From positions 1-6,934 of the forward strand of contig JACMJO010000503.1 in assembly GCA_014380605.1 (NCBI GenBank): a stretch of 6,934 nt of DNA, read 5' to 3'. Made by a program: the position numbers and the translations under genes. A model generated the notes under the pieces. It worked only from the letters and a program-made list of their open reading frames with translations, did not search any database and was not told the DNA's origin. Positions 1 to 5,866 of this stretch are shown in pieces (within the stretch, counting starts at the first letter, position 1; every line of letters begins with the position of its first letter). This stretch comes from Fimbriimonadaceae bacterium. Lineage in GTDB: Bacteria > Armatimonadota > Fimbriimonadia > Fimbriimonadales > Fimbriimonadaceae.

Positions 1-101
1 GGCTTTCTGCCATGCAAATACTCTGCATCGAACTCGCGCTCTTCGCCAGAATCGGATTCGTTCTCGTTGCCCGAAAGGAAAAGGCGGTGGCTTTGCGATG
101 A
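1..101 (+). CDS. C-terminus of a small membrane protein (partial, 5' end outside window)
   Basis: A frame is open from the left edge to a TGA at 99-101. It reads LSAMQILCIELALFARIGF followed by VLVARKEKAVALR. A hydrophobic stretch followed by a basic tail (RKEK...R) looks like a last transmembrane helix with a cytoplasmic end. The TGA overlaps the ATG of the next gene as ATGA (98-101). The same overlap occurs at 708-711, and tight junctions run through this whole operon, which supports a real gene. Only about 32 residues are visible and no family can be named. It is probably another small membrane protein of the same operon. Chance openness over 100 nt cannot be excluded. Confidence 0.5.
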   Translation, partial: LSAMQILCIELALFARIGFVLVARKEKAVALR

Positions 102-382
102 TCTGTCCCGCCTGCAAGGACGACTCCGGCGGAAAACTTGCCTATTGCCCCAAATGCGGCACACCGTTGTTGCCAGCCGACGACGCCAGGCTCCAACGAA
201 CTTTGTGGACCATAGTGCTGGGCATCGGAGCGGTCGCGTTCCTTGTCGGCTCGTTTGGAGCCTGCCTTTCCGCCAGTTCAATGTCAAATGAAGATTCGTT
301 CAGTGTTCTCATATTGTCAGCCATCCTTGGAATCGCCTCGCTTGGCTGCTTAGTCCTTTCAATAACGGTCAGCAGAAAATAA
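98..382 (+). CDS. Small zinc-ribbon membrane protein (94 aa)
   Basis: A hypothetical protein with a recognisable layout. An N-terminal four-cysteine zinc ribbon has C3-x2-C6 and C17-x2-C20 (CPAC ... CPKCG). A short polar linker with several Arg/Asp follows, then two hydrophobic segments at about residues 37-59 and 68-90 and a short basic end (SRK). The predicted topology is ribbon and C-terminus in the cytoplasm with a membrane hairpin. The ATG overlaps the TGA of the upstream frame, so it is probably translated by coupling; an AAAGGAAAAGG stretch (74-84) lies rather far upstream to act alone. The next gene has the same architecture, so the two may be ancient tandem duplicates. Small proteins of this type are common in bacteria and usually uncharacterised. 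A role in membrane-protein regulation or protein interaction would be a guess. Confidence 0.8.
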   Translation: MICPACKDDSGGKLAYCPKCGTPLLPADDARLQRTLWTIVLGIGAVAFLVGSFGACLSASSMSNEDSFSVLILSAILGIASLGCLVLSITVSRK

Positions 383-711
383 TGAGTTCCATTCCACCCC
401 CCGTCCAAGACCGAGGAAGCCAATGCCCAAACTGCGGCTCTTTCCGCCCAGCCGGCCAGGTGTATTGCGCCAATTGTGGCTATGGCCGGCCAACCCACGC
501 ACAAGCATCCTCCAACACCGCCCAGATTGTGTGGATCGTCTTGTTCATCCTCATTGGCCTTCCGGCCGGGTGCCTGGGAGGGTGCTTCTTGGTCCTCGGT
601 GGAGGTTTTGGCGGCACCGACGTTTCCTTCTGGCTCCTGACGATGGGCTCACTGGTCGTATTCCTCGGACTCCTGGTGATGCTGATCCTTTCCTTCAGGA
701 AGCGAAAATGA
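382..711 (+). CDS. Small zinc-ribbon membrane protein (109 aa)
   Basis: Second protein of the ribbon-plus-two-helices type. A proline-rich start (IPPPVQD) is followed by a zinc ribbon with C15-x2-C18 and C29-x2-C32 (CPNCG ... CANCG). A Ser/Thr/Ala linker comes next, then hydrophobic segments at about 49-72 and 83-104, the first very rich in Gly and Cys (PAGCLGGCF), and a strongly basic end, RKRK. By the positive-inside rule both ends are cytoplasmic. Its ATG shares one base with the TAA of the previous gene (TAATG, 380-384) and there is no good Shine-Dalgarno, so coupling is likely. The layout matches the preceding gene although the sequences have diverged. No specific function can be assigned. 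Confidence 0.8.
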   Translation: MSSIPPPVQDRGSQCPNCGSFRPAGQVYCANCGYGRPTHAQASSNTAQIVWIVLFILIGLPAGCLGGCFLVLGGGFGGTDVSFWLLTMGSLVVFLGLLVMLILSFRKRK

Positions 712-992
712 CCGCCTCCGAGCCAACCCAGGGCGAGAAACTCGAGAAGATTGCGTTCCAATTCTGCAAGATCGCGACCGTCGCTTTTCTTTGTGGCCGA
801 TTCACGCTCCCGATCGCCTCGACCCTCGCAGCTGGCCTCTATTTAGCCGCCCATATTCAAGGGAAGCGTGACACGCGGTGCATCCTGCGCTATCCTTTGT
901 TGATCGGGGCGTTTTGGGGTGTGGTGGCGACGATTGCATGGGCCATCACGATCAACCCAAGCGTACTTCGATTCATCGGGATAGGGAATTAG
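708..992 (+). CDS. Small membrane protein, hypothetical (94 aa)
   Basis: A protein with a polar, Glu/Lys-rich N-terminus (about residues 1-16) and hydrophobic segments at about 22-49 and 61-82, joined by a basic loop (QGKRDTRC). It lacks the CxxC ribbon of its two neighbours. The start is the ATG at 708, which overlaps the upstream TGA as ATGA and has an AGGAA (697-701) at ordinary spacing. An in-frame ATG at 423 is rejected because it would lie almost entirely inside the preceding gene. It ends 3 nt before the symporter ATG, so it belongs to the same transcription unit. No family is recognised. It could be a small regulator or partner of the symporter, but nothing in the sequence proves this. 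Confidence 0.72.
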   Translation: MTASEPTQGEKLEKIAFQFCKIATVAFLCGRFTLPIASTLAAGLYLAAHIQGKRDTRCILRYPLLIGAFWGVVATIAWAITINPSVLRFIGIGN

Positions 993-995
993 CGA

Positions 996-2318
996 ATGGA
1001 ACTCGGCTCAGTTGAACCAGGGGGGCGCAAAGGCGTAGCCCTCCACACCAAGATTTTGATCGGCCTTGTATTAGGAGCCATCTTCGGCCTGCTCGCCAAA
1101 AAGCTCGTGCTTGATGGAGTGCTTGCAGAGTCGAAGCTGGCTACGGCCATCGATTGGGCAAGTGCAGCGGGCGAGATATTCCTCAATTTGATCTTCATGG
1201 TCGTCGTACCGCTGTTGTTTTCGGCCTTGGTGCTGGGTGTTTCTGAACTTGGCGACGTGCGGAAAATTGGTCGGATCGGCGTCAGATCGTTGGTAATGAC
1301 GGTCATCCTCAGCTCGATCGCGGCCCTGATTGGTGTCGGAGCGATCAACCTGGTCGATCCCTCAAAGTCGATTTCTGCTGAAAAGAAACTAGAACTGACT
1401 CAGCAATACAACAATGAGCTCAAGTCCACGCCGGACCCCGTTCAAGAGAAAGACAAAGCCGCCCTCGGTTTGGTCCCCAAAAACCCCCTTCGCGACGCAA
1501 TAGCGGCGTTTAGCGGGGGCATTCTGCCGTTTATGGTGTTCTGTCTCATCTTTGGCATCGCTGTCGCCTCCGTGGAAGCAGAGAAGACGCTTCCTCTCAA
1601 GGGGGTGTTAGAAGGGCTCTTTGCCGTCTCACTAAAGGTAATCGACTTCGCCATGAAGTTTGCTCCGATCGGCGTTTTTGGCCTTGTGTTTGCTGCGGGG
1701 GCGAAGCTGGGCATTGAGCTCTTCATAACTCTCGGCGGCTATGTTTTGGTGGTCCTTGTAGCCTTGGCCGTGCACCAGTTTGTGACCTACTCGCTGGTGA
1801 TCAAGTACGTCGCCAAGCGCAATCCCCTTGAATTCTTTCGGCAGATGCGGACGGTCATGGCAACCGCTTTCGCAACCAGCTCCAGCAATGCGACCCTGCC
1901 CACCGCCATCAAAGCGGCAGAAGAAGACTTGGGCATTCCTCGCCGCATCGGCAACTTTGTGCTGACGGTAGGCGCAACCGCCAACCAGAACGGGACCGCG
2001 CTTTTTGAAGGAATCACCATCATCTTCCTTTGCCGAATCTTTGGCGTCGACTTGTCGATTGGCCAACAGTTCTTGGTCATGGGCTTGGCGATTGTTGGGG
2101 GCATCGGCACCGCCGGCGTTCCCAGTGGTTCGTTGCCAATGATTGCCGGAGTAGTGGCATCGCTGGGCGGACCCGCGGGCGCCGTCGGGCTGATTGTCGG
2201 CATCGACCGAATCATGGACATGAGCCGAACAGTGCTCAATGTCACCGGAGACATGACCATCGCGGCCTGCGTCCAAGCCATGGAAAAGGAAGGCGATCTC
2301 GAGCCAGTCCCGGCGTGA
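996..2318 (+). CDS. Dicarboxylate/amino acid:cation symporter (DAACS, GltP/DctA type)
   Basis: Inner-membrane secondary transporter that takes up an acidic amino acid or C4-dicarboxylate using a Na+ or H+ gradient. At 440 residues it has the usual family length. Visible family marks are the hairpin-1 serine motif SSSNATLP (295-302), the TM7 motif as NQNGT (330-334) where most members have NMDGT, hairpin 2 GTAGVPSG (371-378), and TM8 with D404, D408, R411, T412, N415 and D419 in DRIMDMSRTVLNVTGD. R411 aligns with the Arg that binds the substrate side-chain carboxylate in GltPh, which favours an acidic substrate. A charged loop at about 121-165 separates TM3 and TM4. AGGGA (983-987) lies 8 nt before the ATG. 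The exact substrate cannot be read from the sequence, so no gene symbol is given. The altered TM7 motif may change ion coupling. Confidence 0.95.
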   Translation: MELGSVEPGGRKGVALHTKILIGLVLGAIFGLLAKKLVLDGVLAESKLATAIDWASAAGEIFLNLIFMVVVPLLFSALVLGVSELGDVRKIGRIGVRSLVMTVILSSIAALIGVGAINLVDPSKSISAEKKLELTQQYNNELKSTPDPVQEKDKAALGLVPKNPLRDAIAAFSGGILPFMVFCLIFGIAVASVEAEKTLPLKGVLEGLFAVSLKVIDFAMKFAPIGVFGLVFAAGAKLGIELFITLGGYVLVVLVALAVHQFVTYSLVIKYVAKRNPLEFFRQMRTVMATAFATSSSNATLPTAIKAAEEDLGIPRRIGNFVLTVGATANQNGTALFEGITIIFLCRIFGVDLSIGQQFLVMGLAIVGGIGTAGVPSGSLPMIAGVVASLGGPAGAVGLIVGIDRIMDMSRTVLNVTGDMTIAACVQAMEKEGDLEPVPA

Positions 2319-2322
2319 TCCC

Positions 2323-3387
2323 ATGTTAGCCCTCTGTCTAGCCGCTACGCTCCAGGTCTTCAGCGCTGACGTTCTGAAGGCCAGAGGCTTTGAGGTCTTG
2401 GAACAGATCAGACGAGAGTATTACTTGCCCAAGTCGAAGCTCTATGCCGAGGACATCACGGCGGACGGCAAGAAGTCGGGGCCGTGCTTCAACTGGGGCA
2501 CGGGAGTCTTGCTGTCGGCCCTCAACTCGGCGGCTAAGTTGGATGCCAGATACAAGCCCTGGCTCCGAGAGTATGCCGATGCCAGCCGAGTCTATTGGAA
2601 CGACAAGGGTCCCGTGCCTGGTTACGACGTTTTGCCGGGGCCGAAGCCGGTGGATCGGTATTACGACGACAACGCCTGGATGGTGTTGGCTTTGGTCGAG
2701 ACCTACGAAATTCTTGGAGATCAGAAGTATCTCGATTGGGCCGAAGAATCGCTGAAGTATGTCCTTAGCGGCTGGGACGAGAAGCTGGGCGGCGGCATCT
2801 ATTGGCGCGAGAGCGACAAGAAGTCGAAGAACACCTGTAGCAATGCTCCCAGTGCGGCTGCATGCTACGCCGTCAGCCAATACACTAAAGGCGACTACAG
2901 CGCATGGGGCTGGCGCATCCTGGTCTGGCAAGAGAAACTCGAGGATCCCAAAGACGGCCTCTACTGGGACAACATCGATTTGTCCGGGAAGATCGAGAAG
3001 ACAAAGTGGTCTTACAACACCGGCCTGGTTTTTCGCGCAAGTGCAATGGCTGAAGCGCATTTCACAAAGGAGGGCGGCCGCGCCTCTGATTGGCGCGTGA
3101 GCCCGAAGCGTGCAATCGCCCATTGGTTCGATCCAACGACGGGTGCGGTCAAGGACGGCGGCAGGTTCGCCCATTTGCTGTTCGAAGGTCTGCTGATCCA
3201 TAGTCCCTCGGACGATCTCAAGGCGAAGATTCGACGAGCTCTCGACTACTCCTACAGCAACGCCCGCAACTCCGCGGGACGCTATGCCGATCGCTGGGAT
3301 CGACCCTTTAATCCCAACCAGAAGAAGTTCGCCCTCATCGACCAAGCTTCCGTTGCCCGAGCCTTCTTGTTTGCGGCTGGTCGGTGA
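2323..3387 (+). CDS. Secreted glycoside hydrolase family 76 (alpha-1,6-mannanase-like)
   Basis: Predicted retaining glycosidase with an (alpha/alpha)6 fold, 354 residues, a normal length for GH76. The key mark is the adjacent aspartate pair D115-D116 in RYYDDNAWMVLALVETYE; in characterised GH76 enzymes this pair forms nucleophile and acid/base. Other family-like stretches are FNWGTG (57-62), KNTCSNAPSAAA (169-180) and WSYNTGLVFRA (229-239). A short hydrophobic N-terminus (about 1-15, ending VFSA) looks like a signal peptide, though it lacks basic residues. ATG 2323 is the only possible start: upstream in frame there is no ATG, GTG or TTG before a stop. No Shine-Dalgarno is visible and the symporter stop is 4 nt away, so coupled translation is likely. 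GH76 enzymes cut alpha-1,6-mannan backbones of yeast walls or bacterial mannolipids. The substrate here is inferred only. Confidence 0.88.
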   Translation: MLALCLAATLQVFSADVLKARGFEVLEQIRREYYLPKSKLYAEDITADGKKSGPCFNWGTGVLLSALNSAAKLDARYKPWLREYADASRVYWNDKGPVPGYDVLPGPKPVDRYYDDNAWMVLALVETYEILGDQKYLDWAEESLKYVLSGWDEKLGGGIYWRESDKKSKNTCSNAPSAAACYAVSQYTKGDYSAWGWRILVWQEKLEDPKDGLYWDNIDLSGKIEKTKWSYNTGLVFRASAMAEAHFTKEGGRASDWRVSPKRAIAHWFDPTTGAVKDGGRFAHLLFEGLLIHSPSDDLKAKIRRALDYSYSNARNSAGRYADRWDRPFNPNQKKFALIDQASVARAFLFAAGR

Positions 3388-3437
3388 ACTTGTACCAAGC
3401 AATTGTCCCAGGAGTCGCGCTTTTTCTCGACGGATTT

Positions 3438-3492
3438 TGAACCTGGTCGCGACCGATTTGCGACCGAATTCGAATCTGGTTATGACCGGTTT
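3438..3492. repeat. Degenerate 11-bp-phased repeat block
   Basis: Five consecutive 11-bp units can be written: TGAACCTGGTC, GCGACCGATTT, GCGACCGAATT, CGAATCTGGTT, ATGACCGGTTT. Units 2, 3 and 5 resemble each other, as do units 1 and 4. The result is a 21-bp imperfect direct repeat (3439-3459 versus 3472-3492, 16 of 21 identical) with a 33-bp period. The perfect palindrome GGTCGCGACC spans units 1 and 2. Spacing close to one DNA turn would suit a cooperative DNA-binding protein. A decayed simple repeat is equally possible. Confidence 0.5.
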
Positions 3493-3590
3493 CTTAGGTT
3501 CAGTAGAGGCAGGTTTTTCTGTATCGTTTTTTAGTGTGGTTTGATATTTGTGTTGTTTGGAAGTGAATCTGGACAAGTTGAAAGTCTAGA

Positions 3591-3660
3591 GTTGAGAGTT
3601 GAGAGCGGGGGAGTTCGCCTTCTATACTTGTCCCTGGACTTTGACCTCTCAACTCTCAAC
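3591..3660. repeat. 15-bp perfect inverted repeat of GTTGAGA heptamers
   Basis: GTTGAGAGTTGAGAG (3591-3605) is exactly complementary to CTCTCAACTCTCAAC (3646-3660), with a 40-nt spacer. Each arm is two tandem GTTGAGA heptamers plus G. Two further blocks are inverted around the same region: GGACAAGT (3571-3578) with ACTTGTCC (3626-3633), and AAAGTC (3581-3586) with GACTTT (3638-3643). Their order on the right is not mirrored, so they cannot all nest in one hairpin. No T-run follows, so it is not a typical terminator. It looks like a piece of a dispersed intergenic repeat. Confidence 0.75.
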
Positions 3661-3823
3661 TTTCCCCCTTACCTACAAGGTTTTGAAACGCGGTTTTGGC
3701 AACCATCAATCTTGTAAATCGGGACCAAAGTCGTGGGACATAGCCGAAACGCGCTTGCCTTGCCCTCATGCCTGAACTTTGAACGAATGGTGGGATTTGT
3801 CACACTACTCATTGAGGCATGCC

Positions 3824-5300
3824 ATGAGAAAAGAAACTCCTTTACTATTCGCCGCGCTTGCGGTTGTGTGTTCCTACGGATGTTCGCGAGTGGAGGCGCA
3901 GGCGGTGAAGACGGCTCCGGCGGACCCCAGTCGGGGGCCGATTGACCTCGTTGTCTATTCGGGAGATTTCGCGATGGTTCGTGAGACTCGGAAGGTCGAC
4001 CTAGAGGCGGGTCGCGCGAGGATTGGGCTCCAGGGCGTCAGCAAGTCGCTGGATCAGAACTCGGTGCTGTTCAACTGGGCCATCGACCAAGGACGCCAAG
4101 GTGGTTTCAAGCACCTACGACCTCGGGATGAGCAGTAGCGGGCACCTGTTGACCCGGTTCTTGGGCAAAGAGGTCGAGCTGGTCTATCACGGAATGGACG
4201 GCAAGGCGGGCGAGCGGGTCAAGGGCACCTTGGAGGTCGCGGAGCCGGGGAACATCGTGGTGAAGGCGGAAGGAAAGTATATCGTGAACCCGAACGCGAC
4301 GATCGAAGCGCCGACGAACGCGGGGATCGTGACGATTCCGCAACTCTCGGCGGAGGTGGAAAGCAAGTCTGGCGGTCCGACGGACTTGGCGGTGACCTAT
4401 ATGACGGGCGGCCTTTCTTGGAACGCTGACTATACGGCAACTCTGACGCCCGAGTCGGAGAACATGAACCTAGAGTGTTGGGCAACCGTGACGAATAAGA
4501 CGGGAACGGATTTCCCGGACGCGCAGATCAGTTTTGTGGCGGGCTCGCCAAATCGGGCGGTGAGGGTATCACGAGGTGAATCTTTGGCTTATGAGTATAG
4601 AAGCGCAGCTAAGGCGAAGTCGGATCAGTCTGGATTCTCTTTTGGCCAGTCAAGTGACTATGGCCTGAAGGCCCAAGCCATGGGCGAACTCTACGCCTAC
4701 CCCTACAAGTCAACCGCCACCATTCAGCAGGATCAGATGAACCGGGTACGGATGATGGGGAGCGAGACGGTGCAGGTGATGCGTGTATACAGCGTCGCCC
4801 TGCCTGGCATCTCTCGCGATTATGTCGAGTTCAACTCCAATCCCGACCATCGAATCTCGGCGACGATGGGGATTAACTTCGCGAACCTGGAGAAATCCGG
4901 GTTAGGGAAACCTATGCCGGCGGGAGCGATCCGCGTCTATGAGCCGGACAAGGAGGGAGCGGTGCGATACATCGGCGCGGCAACCCTGGGCGATACTCCC
5001 AAAGATGCGCGGGTCAGCCTTACTCTGACGGACGTGTTCGACGTCTACGCTCGAGCGCGGCAGGTCTCGGCCAAGAAGATCGACCGGCGACGAACCTCGC
5101 GAGAGGTCGAGGTGAAGCTGAGCAATGAGAAGTCGAGGCCCGTGGAGCTTCGGCTGGTGCAGAACTTTGGGAACGTCTGGAAGGTGGTTTCCGAGTCGAG
5201 CAAGAGCCAAAAGCTCAATGCGTGGTCGAACCAGTGGAAGGTGACCATCCCGGCCGGCGGGGAAGCGAAGCTGAGGTACACGGTCGTGCTGGGCGGGTGA
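3824..5300 (+). pseudogene. DUF4139 domain-containing secreted protein, frame broken by +1 shift
   Basis: Two overlapping frames together make one protein. Frame one runs from ATG 3824 (GAGG at 3814-3817 upstream) and stops at 4136-4138. The next frame continues to 5300. Family similarity switches at NSVLFNW (frame one) to PSTKDAKVVSSTYDLG (the other frame) if one G of 4077-4079 is removed, giving about 491 residues with W85 joined to P86. The N-terminus has a signal peptide (hydrophobic ~7-19, likely cleavage after VEA; the YGC site is a poor lipobox). The TGGLSWNADY stretch (around 194-203) and the conserved NKTGTDFPDAQISFVAG region after it are typical of DUF4139 (CHP02231-like), a beta-rich family of unknown function, expected outside the cytoplasm. 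The rest shows no other stop, so the shift is recent or a sequencing error. A restart at ATG 4128 could yield a C-terminal piece without signal peptide. Confidence 0.82.
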
Positions 5301-5518
5301 CGAGCGAAGAAAGCAAACGAGCTCGTAGGTTGGCGGTTGCGTCAATGCTACTCGGACCAATGACCACCGTCGGTGCGCTGGCCGTATTTTTCGGGGGTTC
5401 CGAGCGTGATCCGCCCTGGATGTGGGGCCTCTTCTTTATCGCATTCTATGGCGGTATTTTGGCTGGAATTGTCGGCCTCATCGCCTACATAGTTTTGGCG
5501 GTGAATCGGGTCGACTAG
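5297..5518 (+). CDS. Small two-helix membrane protein (73 aa, GTG start)
   Basis: Hypothetical protein with a charged, basic N-terminus (TSEESKRARR) followed by two hydrophobic segments at about residues 12-30 and 41-68, separated by the polar loop GGSERDPPW. It ends AVNRVD. The likely start is GTG 5297, which overlaps the TGA of the DUF4139 gene as GTGA and gives a basic cytoplasmic start before helix one. A later ATG (5345) would remove that segment and cut into helix one. The frame is open further upstream, but that part lies inside the DUF4139 gene. It probably shares a transcript with DUF4139. If that gene is truly frameshifted, translation reaching this start depends on the C-terminal reading frame being used. 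No family is recognised. Confidence 0.65.
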   Translation: MTSEESKRARRLAVASMLLGPMTTVGALAVFFGGSERDPPWMWGLFFIAFYGGILAGIVGLIAYIVLAVNRVD

Positions 5519-5756
5519 GCAAGGCTTATGGCTTCGGAGGCATTGGGTTAGTCGGCAGGGTCGAGTACAACGTTGTTCGTGCTTACGGGTCAGACGCAAC
5601 CCCTTCGAGGTAGGGACTGCTGATACGTCCCCCAAGTAGCTCGGAGACTCGTCCCGATCTTCGATTGCCCTTCGGCAGGATCTTCGACAACCTTGGGGCT
5701 TCGCTGACTAAATCCCGTTGGGATAGCGAAAGGTTGGGAGTTCCGCGTTGAGTGTC
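5519..5756. other. Gene-free stretch with short repeats
   Basis: No plausible gene was found on either strand. The nonamer GATCTTCGA occurs twice in direct orientation (5656-5664 and 5679-5687, period 23). Between the copies sits a small tetraloop hairpin, TGCC-CTTC-GGCA (5666-5677). The pentamer CTTCG recurs four times between 5659 and 5704. A larger bulged hairpin follows at 5688-5736. This texture resembles a structured intergenic repeat rather than decayed coding sequence. Together with the hisF remnant, the gene-free stretch extends to 5855. Confidence 0.6.
5688..5736. other. Bulged hairpin downstream of the hisF remnant
   Basis: All 17 bases of the right side (5720-5736, GGGATAGCGAAAGGTTG) pair with three left-side blocks: CAACCT (5688-5693), TTCGCT (5700-5705) and ATCCC (5712-5716). 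These blocks are separated by two 6-nt one-sided bulges, TGGGGC and GACTAA, and the loop is GTT. No T-run follows on either strand, so it is not a classical terminator. On the minus strand it begins 20 nt after the stop of the hisF remnant. On the plus strand it is 3' of the small membrane gene. It could be a transcript 3' end, a small structured RNA or a dispersed repeat. Confidence 0.45.
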
Positions 5757-5866
5757 TTAGAGTCGCATTTCCAGTCCTGCGTCAGCCATGTGTGTTATTA
5801 GATCGGCGATCCGGTAGACGCCGTTGTGAACGAAGCCTAGCGAGGAGGACGGCATATGTCTTGCCC
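5757..5866 (-). pseudogene. hisF: Degenerate copy of the hisF 3' end
   Basis: This stretch aligns to the end of the intact hisF at 6555-6663 with one single-base insertion (around 5838-5839) and about 79% identity. Read on the minus strand after the insertion, it gives VHNGVYRIADLITHMADAG then LEMRL and a TAA stop. The intact gene has VHDGVYRIADLKTHMADAG then LEMRR and TAG. In the 27 codons from 5757 to 5837, 22 are synonymous or identical, and 12 of 17 base differences are at third positions. Both copies therefore evolved as coding sequence before this one was broken. Upstream of 5866 (in hisF direction) the similarity ends: SGGAG and all catalytic parts of HisF are absent. It lies in the same orientation as intact hisF, 688 nt away, with the flavodoxin gene between them. 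Confidence 0.85.
5842..5849 (+). promoter_or_regulatory. Strong Shine-Dalgarno, GAGGAGGA
   Basis: GAGGAGGA ends 6 nt before the ATG at 5856, which is ideal spacing. It supports that start for the flavodoxin-like gene over ATG 5928, which has no such motif. The same bases exist at 6639-6646 inside intact hisF, where they are antisense to Leu codons. The binding site therefore seems to be borrowed from the old hisF tail, not evolved for this gene. Confidence 0.5.

Larger units (their letters stand above)
3388..3823. other. Gene-free intergenic region with repeats
   Basis: 436 nt between GH76 and the DUF4139 gene without a convincing gene. Short open frames here extend from, or overlap, the neighbouring genes in other phases. 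The stretch 3500-3570 is much richer in T/A than the flanking genes. The region holds the 11-bp-periodic block (3438-3492) and the GTTGAGA inverted repeat (3591-3660), listed separately. The promoter of the downstream gene should lie here. TTGAAA (3683-3688) and ATCAAT (3705-3710) are spaced 16 bp apart but match sigma-70 hexamers too weakly to call. No stem followed by a T-run was found, so no intrinsic terminator is claimed for the operon ending at 3387. Confidence 0.7.

Noticed and set aside
423..707. In-frame upstream extension of the third small gene to ATG 423
   Set aside because: It would overlap nearly all of the zinc-ribbon gene 382-711. The ATG at 708 has an ATGA overlap and a Shine-Dalgarno.
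1632..2324. Minus-strand open frame (230 codons) opposite the symporter
   Set aside because: It covers the most conserved part of a well-recognised transporter gene on the other strand and shows no domain of its own.
3500..3535. T-rich runs downstream of GH76 as an intrinsic terminator
   Set aside because: No GC-rich stem directly precedes either T-run.
2338..3576. Long minus-strand open frame (412 codons) opposite GH76
   Set aside because: The plus strand encodes a protein with clear GH76 marks, including the DD pair. The antisense product has low-complexity composition and no recognisable domain, and it is a typical high-GC shadow.
3591..3660. GTTGAGA repeats as a CRISPR or toxin-antitoxin operator
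   Set aside because: There are only two inverted arms, no regular spacers, no cas genes and no adjacent small gene pair.
3683..3710. Sigma-70-like promoter for DUF4139 (TTGAAA, ATCAAT)
   Set aside because: The -10 match is only three of six and the promoter consensus of this organism is unknown.
3733..3945. Open frame of 70 codons overlapping the DUF4139 start
   Set aside because: Most of it lies out of frame inside the signal-peptide region of the DUF4139 gene and the product has no recognisable features.
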